Source: Rhopalosiphum padi
Lineage: Eukaryota > Arthropoda > Insecta > Hemiptera > Aphididae
Length of the DNA stretch: 64,000 bases
Reading direction: 5' to 3'
Assembly (NCBI RefSeq): GCF_020882245.1
Contig: NC_083598.1
Coordinates: forward strand, 67,245,858 to 67,309,857
Each line of letters starts with the position of its first letter. The stretch's first letter is position 1. The notes beneath the pieces were generated by a model. The model saw only the letters and a list, made by a program, of their open reading frames with translations. It had not been told where the DNA came from and did not search any database. Below are positions 1 through 13,640 of the stretch, piece by piece. The position numbers were made by a program, and so were the translations under genes.

Positions 1-498
1 ACGCTATTAATATCCTACACTGAGATTCTAGCCCAGCTAAAAATGTTGTTTCTTATTATTCTCTTATTTACGGTGAATGTATAACTACGCGCTTTGATAA
101 AAATCTGTACGGATACGCCAATTGACAGTTCTACAATTTAATTTTATAACATTAAATGGTATTCGTGTGTTCGTACTTATTGTTATATATACATACACAA
201 TACACGCATCGTACAGCATATAATAACAATAAAATTGCGTTCTCGTCATGTCCGTTGAAACCGGCGTCGTCGGCAATCCGAGTAGGTACTAAATGTAATG
301 CGTGATGTAAATTTGTACTCGCGGGGAGATGTGCACCGCGGATATAACTTATTTTATTGCCGAGTCGGCGGTGGTCGACGGATCCGGTTACACGCGCCAA
401 TTACCGGCAACGGCTAGGGGGTAGGTTATTATTATTACTGTTTTCGTCAGCAGAGTATATCCGAAAACGCGTTTGCGACAACAATCGCTGCAATATCG

Positions 499-553
<55 letters not shown>

Positions 554-3500
554 TCACATGCGTAATGTGCATCCAATGCGCGCGATTCTAAAACGTTATA
601 GTCCGTCCACCAGCAGAGGGTGCCGAAACAATAAGAGACGATAAAATTATGAATGCTTCCTGGCGTTCCCCGGGGATCTAGACATATTTATAGTGGAATA
701 AATCATTAGAAAATATCGTCTTGCCAAAATATTTACGTCTGCTGTAACGAAACCTATTATTGAACGGTTCATTATATGTGTTATATTATAATATATATGT
801 ATATATATATATATGTGATTCGGATGATACGATATATAATAATAAAAATAATATATTAATATACAAGAGCGTGGTTAGACGTGGCGGTTATCGCGATTCG
901 CGACTCGTGTCCATTTGTCATGCGTCGGTCACAAATCAAAAATCCACGACTTTCTCACGGAGTCCCCGAGGGCCTTAGGTAATTAAATAGAAATAAAAAT
1001 AAATGAATCGTTTTTCCAACCCCGGTATTATAATAATAATCCTTCATGTCGTTTCGTGTACGCTGTTTTCGAAAATTATTTCTCCGGTGGCCCCGCTCAT
1101 CTTGGTAGTACTATGAATTTAATAGAATAGAATATAATAGAATATAACAGAATATATATATATTTTACAAGCAAATAGATAATACAATACTTTAGTTATA
1201 TAACATTAATAATAATAAATTGTTTGTACACCTTCCTTAAGCTAATGCTTATTCTAGTACTATTATTATAACAGTACTGTCGTGTTTTAGTATTATAATT
1301 TATTCGAGAATAATATCTTGTTATATATTTTAATCAGATCGGTTGTAAAATATTAAATGGGTATAATGGTATAAACATATATAATATGTTTTAAACAAAA
1401 ACATCTTAACATTTTCCAGATACATTTTTACGTAAACGAAATTCAACTTCACCTAGAAGTGTATATTATGTTATTACTACTTTAAATTATTATCAATAAA
1501 TAATAAATCTATATTATATTGTTAATATAATTTTTGATTACTATTATTATTTACAAAGTCTTCAAACATCAATAAAATGGTATAAACTTGAACTATAAAA
1601 CTTTTATCAAACCTAATAGTCAACACTTTGGATTGTATAATGTATTAGGTTAGGTTAATATAACATATAATATATTTAATACTCTAAAAATGATTTCAAT
1701 CTATAAAAATGGGTAATTCTTTTATTTAACAACACTCTTTCAAAATATATTAAAGCTTTTGAATATAGTATATATTAGTATTTTTTAAATTTTGATTCGA
1801 AATAAAACAACAATAAAATATTTTTTCAATATTTTTATCGTTATAATTTTTAAGTTTTTTACTTTTTCGAAGGACAACACACATTTTTAATTTTGTATTC
1901 TGAAGCCTGAAGCACAATAGTTTTGAAATTAGGACGAATATTTTATGAAGTGTGGCTATTCAAAGTATATTAAGTTTAGAGGATTGATCTAAGTATTAGA
2001 TCAACATTTTGGGGGGTATCTCCGCTACACTACAATCCACTCATGGTTAAGTGAGTATTAAATAACTAATTTTTGAGGTTTAGATTTTAGGAAACTGTTA
2101 CTTCGTTTTAAAATCCCAAGTGTAAGATACCTATGTCTATAATACATGCCATGATAAACGATTACATAAAGTAAGAAAAAAAAATCAAACTCCATACATT
2201 TTCTACAGTTGTTTTTGTACTACCATTCAAATATTATCTCATTTTGAATAGTGGTGGTTAATAATTATAAGCAAAAAGTACAATATTACTTATATATTTG
2301 ACGGAATACTTTTGAGTGGTTATTTGTTTAAATTATACTTAAAACAGTATTTTTTTTTGTGTGTTTATACAACTTAATATTAGATGTATAATGTTAGATA
2401 ATATTTTCATTACATACACGTGATTACATTCGTATATTATTCATGTATGTATATATATATTATTATATATATTATTTACATATATATATATACATATATT
2501 GTTATTCATACTAAAACGAATAAATTTAAAAGGTCGAAATGGGTTTTTTTAGGGTCAGTCGTTCCTTTTTTTTTGTCGGAAAGGAAAAATGCAAAAAAAA
2601 AAATCCCGTTGGAAATATACGTTTTCAAAAGGGGAAATGCACAAAAAAAAACCATACCGTAAGCGTGGTAATAGTGGTGGCGGAGGGACCGTTGTTTTAT
2701 TCCCAAAGCCAAACCGTAGGTAACTCAGCTATATAGGCCGAAAATGGCCGGGGGACGAATGGGGTACGGTGGTAGTGGTGCCGGTGAGGAATAATAAATC
2801 AAAAAGTTTTTTAGTTGAATTTATTATCGCGCGATAGCGTTTGTGGCAGAGGCAAAAGAGCCGGATGCTGCAGTGCGCGGGCTCGTTGATGGTAGTGGTG
2901 GTGTGGTGAAGGCAGAAGGGGATGGTTGAGCGAGTGGGAAAGAGTTTCCTGCACAACGATGGGCATTTATACATCGCGGATGCCGCAAAAACGTTAAAGG
3001 TGTATTATTTGCGGAACGAAAAATAAAGAATGGCTTTTTTTCACCGCCCTTCTACTATACACGTAGGAATACTATACATAGGTACTTACCCGTGTGTATA
3101 TATATAATATGTACACGAGCCTTTATCCACCTCTCGTCTATATGTTTATATTATATACGTATATATGTTCACTAAACGACGATACTGTTTCGATTATGTG
3201 CGGAGGGTCAAGGGGATTGGTCGTGGAGTGGGGCGGTGAGGGTACGTCGGGTCCCCGAGCACCGGTATTATGTTCCGTAGATAAGGCACATTCGTATTGT
3301 CCTCCGCGACAGCAGTCGGCTCGAACCTACCTATAATATGTACGTACCTATATAATATAATATATATTATTATAATATAACCCCTTACGTTCGGTTGTTC
3401 TACTATATAATGTACGCACAAGTATGTGTTATAATAATGCTATAACATGAAGCACCCGGGCCGCAATATTATTATCGTGATTTCCCCAATCCTCTCTTCG

Positions 3501-4479
3501 ATGGCCATCGTCGCACTCTTATAACATTTTTTTAACATAATATGTTATTATTTTGTCGTGCTGCTAATGTTACTCCTTGTGGGCACACCGCAGTCCATAA
3601 ATAATATTATTAGTGTTTATGAGAACATCGAGAACGCTATTATATCATATAATGTTATCACAACTCGCCATCGTGATTCACCATTCATAGTTTATACCTT
3701 TAAATCGCGTATCTGTTGTAATAGGTATACTTTATTTTCATTTTATTGAGCCATTTAGGAAACTGAGATCACACGCCTTACTTAATTTCACTCAAGCCAA
3801 ATAAGTATCAATCACATTGTAAATCCCTTTCCTTATCCTAGACAAATCTGGAAAAACGTCTAACAGTTATAGGATCTAGAGGGTCGAAATCTCAGTCTCA
3901 GTGAACCACATTTCATGTCATTGCACATCCCCGAATTGAGAGGGGCCTTTGTCTAAAGCCATTTATTACATTAAATGTATTATACAATCGATAACACTAT
4001 TTTATAAAATGTATACGATTATGTTATAAGCTAACCAAACCGTTAATTTATAATATCGTAAAATAGTATCCGCCGAATTCGTCGTCTTAAATCTCTAATT
4101 AATATATATAAATAAAATAAAATAAATAATAATACACTTACCTATATCTATATCTATTTATATAGATTTGGTCATTACCCATATTATATTTATTTTGCGT
4201 CTGTACATAGGACCATGTATAGCTGCAATGACGCAGTTTAATGATTGTTAATAATATTAATACGCATTCTATATAATAGATAATACATACCCACGATGCG
4301 TTTATCGATAACTTTATACCTACGATACGCTGTATACGATACTATACATATATTTTTCAACCGAAAATATACTCATTTGTACCACGCGTGTTTCGTATAA
4401 TGAAGTCGGATATCGTACAGTCGTATACACATATATATATATACAACACACGTGACATCATATAAAGTCCCGCTCGTAT
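1..4479. other. Intergenic AT-rich DNA with minor GC patches
   Basis: No supportable gene. Short open frames here are low-complexity or lack coding character. The region holds GC/CpG-richer patches near 300-660, 2,830-3,000 and 3,190-3,330, a (CA)n run, many TA-rich stretches and a 21-bp perfect palindrome at 1,984-2,004 (9-bp arms TTGATCTAA/TTAGATCAA around gta). I see no splice-flanked exon with recognisable protein similarity. Confidence 0.6.
507..552. repeat. (CA)n microsatellite
   Basis: An uninterrupted CA dinucleotide run of about 46 bp, preceded by a short CG run (about 498-507). It creates the false His/Thr- and Val/Cys-rich short frames on both strands at this point. Confidence 0.95.
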
Positions 4480-5060
4480 ATGATATATAATATAATGTCA
4501 TTGTATCGTTTTAAATTTTATGCGTGCGAGCGGCACGCGCTCCCGAGCCCCTCGGCCGCGTGGCTCCGGACGATCGGGCGGAGTGTCGATGCGTCCGGGC
4601 ACCGGCCGATAAGGGACCAGCCACGGCCGCGGCGACGCACGCGACGCGCTAAATGCCGCGATTAATCTTATTTCGAACGGTCCGTTTGCGCACCGCAAAC
4701 TCTCGCGCCCCCTCTACACGACGGTCGTGTTGTTTTTTCGCGTCCCTCATCTCCGGTTTCCATGGTTTTTTTTTTAATTCCGTCGGCTCAGTGATCCGGT
4801 CAATATGCTACTGTCGCCGCCGCCGGGGACAATAGTATCGGCCCGGCTACTCCTCCGCAGTCCTGCGCTCTTCTCACCCCCCCTCGGCCGAGGACTCGGT
4901 TTATATAATATTATTACTGCAGTGCATGTACACACGCATGGTGTGCATATCGCGGTGTTAGCAACCGTGTTGTATGGATTTAGTGGTGCGTAATGAACGA
5001 ACGGTCGGCCGCGACGCCGAGAGGGCTAATGTATGGTATTAAACGCGCGCGCAGGATGCA
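4480..5060. other. CpG/GC-rich island, no gene recognised
   Basis: GC-rich sequence with many CpG dinucleotides stands out sharply from AT-rich flanks. Short open frames on both strands here are explained by base composition and show no recognisable domain. Such islands in an AT-rich insect genome are often promoters or 5' untranslated exons. No transcription start can be assigned from sequence alone. Confidence 0.5.
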
Positions 5061-8000
5061 TAATATATAGTCAACTGTATTTATGTGTGCGCATTATACT
5101 ATGTTATTGTGTGTGTATATATTATTATAGTACCGCACTAAGTACATAAGCCAGCGCGCGAGTGCCAATTCAACAGTACAAATCTAAAATACTATCGTTT
5201 ATTTTGTATTATAATAAAAAAAAAATACCCGATAATAATGCATATTAAAATACCATGAATGTTTCTTTATGTGTGTGTAAGCGATGTACACAACCAAGTC
5301 GATCGCATTCCTATAGTTTTGAATTTTGGTACATAATACATTAATACATATAGGTATACTATATGGAGTACTCACACCCGAAAACGTGTACCTTGAATCT
5401 CTTTTTGGATTTTGTATTTGATGAATCGTGAAAAACGAAAAGTTTTTTCCCTGTGTAGGATCAACTTTAGAGAATAAATTTTACATTTGGTTAAAACTAC
5501 CCAAATTAATATGGAAAACATACATCGTAAGAGAACCTAACCTGTCACCGCTTTGCTCAGTATCTAAAACATCATGTGTAGTTTACGACTAACGATGTTT
5601 AAGTTAAACATTGATTTAACAAGTTAAATCCAGTGGTATTATTTAATTTGTCAATAATATATTAGTATTATTGGGATTGAACCTAATCTAACCTAACCTT
5701 TGATAGGCCTATTATTTTAGACTTAATTTAACAGATCAATGAATATAATTTAAATTTAAATTTATAAAGTCAAATATTTAAATATATCATATAGTTTTAT
5801 TCCAGTTTTATATAATTGTTTATCGTTGATTTTATAATAATATACAGTATACTTAGTATTATATTATATTATAAAAATCGACGTTACTATAAATTGTATA
5901 ATTATATACATTGTTATTTGTTTTTAATTGGTAATTGAACATAGTCCGTAGAAATTCTTAATTGAATTAGTATTATAGTTTATCAACATGCAGCGTTAAT
6001 TTAATTACTTTTTTAAGTTAAAATATTATGTACCTATATAATAGTATTAATTACTTTAAGTATAGGTAGATCGTAACACTTATACGTAAGAAAATTTCAA
6101 CATTAAATCGATACCTTCAATACAGTTCCTGACAAAAATCTAAAACAAGGGTGTTCTTGTTTAAAGAGATATTCAAAGTTGATGGAGTCCCTCTATACGA
6201 TCCCCACTTAGGATATAAATAATCCACTAAATTGGACGTTGCCGGGAAGGGCGATAGCCAAAAGGGTATAGTACGATACATGTTTTTCGCTAAATTACTT
6301 TTTGATCTTATCAGTTTCATACCAACACTATTTCAGTGCAGGGCAAAACCGTATTCGTTATTGTATATATATCTGAGCCATTAAACACAACCCGTTAGAC
6401 GAATATATACATATATTTATACGACTGCGTTGTAAACGTAGTCCACAAGGTTGTGTACTTGTGTGTGAACCAAACTATTGTTTATAATAAATATTAAAAT
6501 GTACGTATAATAATAATATAAGCGGAGTGATCAGAATTTTATGTCAAGTACAGCAATTTTCTCATATTAACATAAAGAAAAATGTATAGAATCATAATAA
6601 CATGAATAAAATACGTCATGACAATTTTATTTTACTGAGCACTTTAAAAATGTCCTCAAATATTTAGTGGATATTAAAATATAATTGTATGTACCACATC
6701 AATTGGCTATCATCAATAACAGTATAGTATTCGGTACTTGTTTTTTATCTCCCTACCACCAGGTGATCGTCCGTTGTACCATGTTATTTTTTATAAGGCG
6801 TTATACAATTTTCAAAAAATGGTAAATAATAATAATTACAATAAATTATAATGCTAGTATTAAATTGCGAGAAATTCCTCATTAAAACTATTTTTTCACA
6901 ATATCTTTAAATAAACTAATACTTTTTATAAGATAGCCGATGTGTAGACTTTATATTACAATTATATATTTATATATCATAAGCGGCAAACCGACAACAT
7001 ACTAACATGATTAACATAATAAAATATAAATTCAAATATAATATGAGGTATTTATTCTTTTTTCTTAAATAGATGACAATATTACTAACCTACAATATGT
7101 AAGGTATCATAAAAATTCAGAGATATCGATTATGAATATCGACATTTTAGATTCAAGACTGTTGCGACGGATGGTCATCTAGTGGCGGAGAGATAACAAA
7201 TAAGTACTCATGTGCAGTATTCTTCTGAAATTTAAAAGTATTTAATGTTAGGTTAACGTTTTCAAGTTAATTTTTATTTGTTTTGGTATTACTTTTAACT
7301 TGTAAACAGGTAATTTAATTTCGCCGAATTAAAATTGTATTATATTGGGATGTACGGCATATATTATTATAAGTTATAAGATATATATAGTTCAAATTAT
7401 TGTCAAAACCATGGACTAGTAAAAAGATTAATGATAATGAAACTTATACATTTATTTTAAGTTCAATTTTTAACTAGCGACTCATTTTTTATTTCAATCA
7501 ACCTATTTTATAATTTATTAATATCCATGTACATATAGTTAAGAAAATATTTCTTTTTTTGAATTGTTGAGTTTTTACATTGTACTATTAACACGATATT
7601 ATATAAATAAATATAATATTATATAAATTATATGTTATATTCGTCATCGTTATTTAAACTAAAACATTCACAGCTTCAAGGAGATATATGTATTATTTCT
7701 AGGATTTTTATCTAGTGATTTCACTATCAATATGATTGTTTAAATTCTATTGTATCATAGAAAAATAATAAAAATCATTTAAAAGTGAATAAGAATATAT
7801 CAATAAAATACTAAACTATAGTAGTGTAGAATATTGTATGTTATATTTACAAAAAAAAAAACATTTAAAACAACTGAATTATAAAAAAAACCATTGCAAA
7901 TATATATTTGTTTGTATTATTCTACAAAAAATAAAAACAATAATCATAAATTAAACAATCTATAATTTAATGTTTTGGTTTTCATTTGAATTTATTAAAA

Positions 8001-8159
8001 TAATTTAAGACGTATACGTATATTTTGCTTAATGTTTATTCTATTGTACTGTGACGGCAATTTATTTATCGTTTGGTGTTGCAGCGAAGGACAATATCGT
8101 GTATATCTACATAAGTGTATATATTTATAATGTGTATTGCACATATGGAACTGTATACA
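5061..8159. other. Intergenic AT-rich DNA
   Basis: AT-rich sequence with no supportable coding region. It contains one probable decayed inverted-repeat element (6,734-7,207, listed separately). The remainder is TA-rich simple sequence. Confidence 0.6.
6734..7207. mobile_element. Probable decayed MITE with ~43-bp imperfect terminal inverted repeats
   Basis: The left end (about 6,734-6,776, beginning GTACTTGTTTTTTATCTCC) matches the reverse complement of the right end (about 7,165-7,207, ending AGATAACAAATAAGTAC). Both contain a TATCTC..C..CCAC.AG.TGA.C.TCCGT core, and most differences are transitions. The interior is AT-rich and non-coding. This is the layout of a non-autonomous DNA transposon. 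I could not define a target-site duplication, so the true ends are uncertain. Confidence 0.5.
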
Positions 8160-8700
8160 CGGGGAGCCACCGCGACCTAACATTTTTTTGATTCGTATTG
8201 TGTGTACGGGGTAGACGGCTATATTATTATACTGTCGGTCGCGGTGGTGACTTATTGTCAATTATACACAGAACGATGTGTTCATTATATGCATTATATA
8301 TATATACGTATACATACAACGGATCCCATTGCCCCGACCAGTATACAATAATAATAGTAATAATAGGTGCCGCGCAGTCTCGGTGGCGGCTGTTAACTTT
8401 TAACTAGTTTTCGACCAATAGCGTTTTAACTATAGTGTCCATTTACAGTGGCAATACCGCGGTTATAGTGCGGTACCTACCACACCGTATAATGTTTTAA
8501 TGATAATATTACGTCGCAATCGTACGTATATATATATATAATATATCAGCTGTACGTCCATACAGCACCCCCGCGGGGCGACCGGTATATAATGCAATAT
8601 ATGCGCGTACACGCTACAGTCATTCGCGCGACTGCACCCTCGTTCGATTCGCAGTGATTTACAAACCGCATTAAACCTGTCGTCGCATATATATAAAAAA
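8160..8700. other. GC-richer patches, no gene recognised
   Basis: CpG-containing patches at about 8,160-8,480 and 8,560-8,690 are separated by TA-rich sequence. No exon with recognisable product. An AAT trinucleotide run lies at about 8,698-8,720. Confidence 0.45.
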
Positions 8701-8875
8701 ATAATAATAATAATAAAATAGAAATAGGAAACCCCAGTGTGAGGGTTCGATGTGCATACAATATATACACATATAAAAATAATGTATACGCTTATATATT
8801 GTATGTAACTATATACGTATATACGCAGTCAGAATAGACAGATAGTAGTCGTATAATGTGCACCAACTATGTACA

Positions 8876-8916
8876 TATATACGAGACTATATAATAATAT
8901 TATTGTCTCGTATATA
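8876..8916. repeat. Perfect 12-bp inverted repeat (hairpin)
   Basis: TATATACGAGAC at 8,876-8,887 is the exact reverse complement of GTCTCGTATATA at 8,905-8,916. The spacer is TA-rich and itself nearly palindromic. It is too short for a typical animal pre-miRNA and was not assigned a function. Confidence 0.8.
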
Positions 8917-8999
8917 CTCTATTCGGTATAATATATACAATAAAATAATATAACACGACTAAATTGCAGTATGGTCGTTGTGTGTGATGCGATATAATT

Positions 9000-9421
9000 T
9001 AATTGCGATTCGCGATCGTCACGTTGTCGTCTCGCCGGCGTATGTTGTCCAGTCCTCCGGGACCGCTACGTATTAAATAATCGTCTCGTCACCGCCGTAG
9101 TTGACGTCTATAGTCGCGGTGCCGTCGCCGTCACCCCCAATAATTTCGGTCCTCGAATTCGATTTTTTTTTTCTTTCTATTTTGCGATTCGACTTGAACA
9201 TATTGTCGCTGGGCCCGAGAGTGTATTATGGGGTTAAACGACCGGGTGTGTGTGGTGCAGTGTCGCGTGTGTTAGAAATCGGAACTTGTGCGCGTCCGTC
9301 GATCGGAAAAATATACACACGCGCGCACATATGCACAATTTCCCCGCGGGACTTTCATCAGCGCCGTTTGTTTTCGTCCCTCGAATGTATTAAGCCCTGT
9401 AAATAGGGTTTTCTTTTGTCA

Positions 9422-9452
<31 letters not shown>

Positions 9453-9690
9453 TTCTGCACACGCAAAAGTCAAACCGCGTGTCTATATAATATTATATAC
9501 GCAGGTCGCCCGTGCGTGACCACGGCAGGGACTGCGGTTCGGGCCAAGGTCCGTTTAATCGCGTTTATTTTAACACGTCTGGTCGCGGAGGGACGAAGGG
9601 AGTACACGTGCCGTCCGTCGTCTCGCCTCTCTTCTGGCGATCGCATGCATTTATCGTCTCTCCCGAAATTCTGTGTATGAATACGCCGCT
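9000..9690. other. CpG/GC-rich island with (CA)n(CG)n tract
   Basis: About 700 bp of CpG-dense sequence lies between AT-rich flanks. It includes an alternating (AC)n(GC)n purine-pyrimidine tract at 9,420-9,452, a sequence type able to adopt Z-DNA. Open frames of 60-130 codons on the plus strand are composition artefacts as far as I can tell: no domain, no signal peptide, no conserved splice context. Candidate promoter or untranslated first exon. Confidence 0.45.
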
Positions 9691-11207
9691 ATAAGTATGT
9701 TAACGATGTAAAATAATTTCCCGGCGAACGGATCAAATAACCATAACAATAAATTCCATCAATATTTTAATAAGCAACCTAATATAATATGATTTCATAG
9801 AGAAGAGTTGATTTTATCAAATGACGAATTATTCAGATATGAATATGTTAGTTCTGTTTGTGTCTCCCTGTAGAATGAGTATTACTATTTTTTGGTTAGT
9901 AATTTAGTATTGCGCGGGCGCCGACGATGATTAAACGACATACCACTCGACAACATAAGATGCCTGACCCAATCGTTCTTCAGGCGTTTCACTCTTATGA
10001 CGCAGAATATTGTATTATAATATTATTATTATGTTTATGCTACAAGAAAAACGCCACGCCATAAAGAGTTAATATATATTTTTTTAATTTTTTGTTTGTA
10101 ATTCGATACGACGTGGACGAAAATAAATTGTACACACGTCAATTTTTTTGTTTGTTATCAATTTTGTTTCTTTTGTTTTGAAATGTGCCCATTGTTTGTA
10201 TACACTAAGCGCACGGCCACACGGGATACCTCGGCCACGCACTATATAAATATACATGTGACTTATATTCTCATAACCTTTGTGTCGAAAATGTGATATT
10301 AATTTGATAAATGATAATATACTTGTGATATCTCATAATAGTCGTGTAAAATAATACATGTCACATTTTTTTTATTAAGCGGATTATGATTTTTTAGAGA
10401 ACCAATTAAAAATGAAAACGACTATATTGTGATAATACATTTAATAATTTTTATCAATTTATATATACCTACTTGTACAATCTGATTAGTTATTGTACAA
10501 AGGTGACACGTATTTGTCAAATCATATTATTGTATTATCTGATTCCTTATAAAGTTATCATAAAATATAATATGAAACTAAATATATATAGAGCAAATAA
10601 CTATGTTGGTCTTGACTGGAATTTTGTTTAGATAATTTTTTAAAACGTCCTTATGCGTTTAAATTAGGTAATGACTGTACATAAACCTAATAGTTTACAA
10701 TCTGGATATAATGTTTACGAAAAATCTATTTTATACTACCTACGGAGTTTTTTAGTTTGATTATTATTCGTTTTCGGTGTCATATGATGATATTTTAATA
10801 TGATAATACTATTAAATATTTCTGTGTGTATAATACAAGTTCCTAATTAGTGATTTGCCCACCTCTAGGATTTTTGTAACGTACAATTAAATTTTTCTGT
10901 GATATTATAATCAAAAATATTTTAGCCAAACAAATTATATAGATGTAGGATAAGCAATAACCATAATATTGTTACGAAATAAAATATGAAACAATAGCAT
11001 GTTTTAATGAATATTAACATCTATGTAGTATTATTACTCCAAATAAATGGATAATAATATGTTATTGGAGCTGTCTATTTTTTTTTCGTTGAAAAACCAG
11101 ATAATTCTAAGGTAATGAGGTTATATGTTTTTTAGCGCCACATGTTATCTATAATGAATTCGGAACAATTTTTTTTTGTTTGAAACATGATTTATACAGT
11201 TCTATTA

Positions 11208-11337
11208 CAGTCAAATTCGCTTAATTGGGACACATCGTGCGGTGATCTATTTGTTCCCATTATCCGACTATCCCAATAAACTGATGTATAATGTAACGAA
11301 TAAATTTGTTCAGGACTCGGCTCTGTGGGTTCTACTG
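11208..11337. mobile_element. Short pogo/Tigger-like remnant flanked by TA
   Basis: Both ends follow the TA-CAGT..AA pattern. The left end reads CAGTCAAATTC after TA (11,206-11,207), and the right end read in reverse complement is CAGTAGAACCC before TA (11,338-11,339). Internally there are inverted GGGAC/GTTCCC-type words. Size (130 bp), TA flanks and CAGT termini resemble non-autonomous pogo-family elements. The terminal repeats match only partly, so this is tentative. Confidence 0.4.
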
Positions 11338-11940
11338 TATTTAAATAAATAAAACAGATTTCTTAAAATTAGAATAAAATATAATAGGTATTTTTTTTTG
11401 TATTAAAAAATGAATAAATAAATAATAAATACAAGGTTTGGAAAAAAAAATCAAGATAATTTCATAAAACAGTAGGTGAATATCTCAAATAAATTACGAA
11501 AATCAAATAAAACTAGGTACGGTGTCTTAATTTCATGGTTTATACTTTAAAATTAATTTTATCTTTAACTCAATATTTTTATAAAAGTTTTGAAAAATGA
11601 AGTTATTGAAGTTTTGCATGGACTCTTTTAATTATTGAATACATATACATCTGTACCTCCGATGGAATTTAAATTAGACGATTAGTTAACCATAATAAAT
11701 TTTAAAATACAAATCGGGCTAGTCGTTCTGCTGTTTAGAAGGTGTAGGTGTATTTAGTAATTGAGTAGGTTACTGTAATAGATGTGTTAGTTATAGTATT
11801 TAAGTAATACAGGTGTACCGCAGAACGATAAGAATAGGACTGTCGTATAAATAGATAATCTAAATATTTTGTTAATTTCATTTAGTGTATGATAAACAAT
11901 ACTATACTACCATAATAGTGGAAAAAAGTATCAAGTAGGT

Positions 11941-12154
11941 ACTTAGTATAATATTTTTGAATTAAAGAGAAACTACAAAAATAGTTATTTTTAATTTAAA
12001 TAAGTGTAACTAAAGGTTCTATGAATAAAAAAATGATTCATAAGTAGTACTTAGTATAAATTTTTGAATTAAAGAGAAACTACAAAAATAGTTATTTTTT
12101 AATTTAAATAAGTGTAACTAAAGGTTCTATGAATAAAAAAATGATTCATAAGTA
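11941..12154. repeat. 108-bp tandem duplication (two copies)
   Basis: The segment from 11,941 is repeated from 12,049 with only a few differences (one or two indels in A/T runs). Both copies contain the same GAATTAAAGAGAAACTAC and AAAGGTTCTATGAAT words. A recent local duplication of non-coding DNA. Confidence 0.9.
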
Positions 12155-13640
12155 TTTTTATGGTTTTGTAAGAATTCATAATAGCATAAAAAGATAAAAA
12201 AAAAATTTTAAAAATGTTTATCACTTTTAGAAAATTCTAATACAAATATTTAGTAAAAAATTCATGTTTAGTATTATTATTTTTAATTACAACAAAACAA
12301 CATAATCAATTTTGTTTAAAACTGGTTTTATTCTTTGATCACTTTGAGAAGTAGGTACTTGAACATTTTTTTATCTCCTTAAGTATCAACTAGAATACTA
12401 GATCAGATATGAATATGTTTTCAGAATCCACTCTCAAAGTTAAAGATTGAAGTATTTTTTACTGTAAAAAGTATTTAAAAAAAGTACAAAAGTACACACA
12501 CACACACACACATGATTGTAAAACCAACCAATCTCCAATCTATCGCTTCACTGAGAATCTAAAAATGTAATTGATTGAATAAAGATTTCAAAACTAATAT
12601 TCATATTGTAGTCGGATAGCTGTAGATTAAAATTATAGTCTGTTTAATATAAACATATACATAGAACATCTATGGAATCTATTCTAAGCAGAGTTCAGTT
12701 AAAACTTAACACTACCTGTAAACATTTATCTAAAATCTTTTTAAGTTCTGCATCTAGAAAAATTATCGAGTAAAACCGTAACGTTTACCTTTTTAAGTAC
12801 TTTTTGGTAGATTTTCTTACAAGTGCTAGATGCTAATTGCAACTTTTTACGAAAAAAATTTTAAAGCAGAGGTTCTTAGACTCCAAAGAAAACACAATTT
12901 ATAACAATATTATGTGATAATCATAGCATTATGGTTTTATGAATATGCACCATATATAGTGTAATGTATTTAGACGGTACCTAAACGAACAATGTAAAGA
13001 TATATTACAGTCATAATTTACATTAACAAATCGTTAATAATTACCTATATTGTACACCTATTTTTACACATTAACGCTATAAATAAATAAGAAATACAGC
13101 CTCGTACATACGGCACACGACTTGTGCAAGTACCTATTTATTTGTTGACAAGTCGTATCTATTTTATAATAAAGTCTCAAGCCGAGGGAACTTTACTCAT
13201 GTAGGTTATTCGTCCTGTGATGGTTGATGAGGTTTCTATAAGAGTATATATTATAATATACTCAACCCTCCGGCAATATTATCCTCTTATGGTATGTCAT
13301 TATACGACCTTTTCGCGCGCGCACAGAGAACGAACTATGGATCAGGTCACCGATAAAGTAATATGTTATATATATATATATATTACAATAGTAACGATAT
13401 CAGATATAACTACAGTAACAATAACGAGATATAGCTAGTATACATATATAGACCTCTTCATGGCTTATATAATTTGAAGACCACGACGACATAAAGCTCG
13501 AAGACCGTATGTTTAATGCTTTGATGATGACGGTAAAATCATTGCGCTATTATTATTTTTATTTGTCCTTTTTTTTTTTTTTTTTACTCGTATCATATAA
13601 CTTAGGTACCTCTAGGTGCCTATTATTATAATATTACACC

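Larger units (their letters stand above)
9691..13640. other. Intergenic AT-rich DNA
   Basis: No supportable coding region. It holds a pogo-like terminal-repeat remnant (11,208-11,337), a 108-bp tandem duplication (11,941-12,154) and a short (CA)n at about 12,494-12,512. The rest is AT-rich single-copy-looking sequence. Confidence 0.6.

Noticed and set aside
1641..1655. TTAGGTTAGGT words (also near 5,690, 27,133 and 27,322) as interstitial telomeric repeats
   Set aside because: Only about two units at each site, with TTAGGT rather than a clean TTAGG array; chance or element-derived.
9101..9680. 101- and 130-codon plus-strand open frames in the 9-kb GC island
   Set aside because: Composition-driven Arg/Thr/Ser-rich translations interrupted by the CA/CG tract; no family, start context or splice support.
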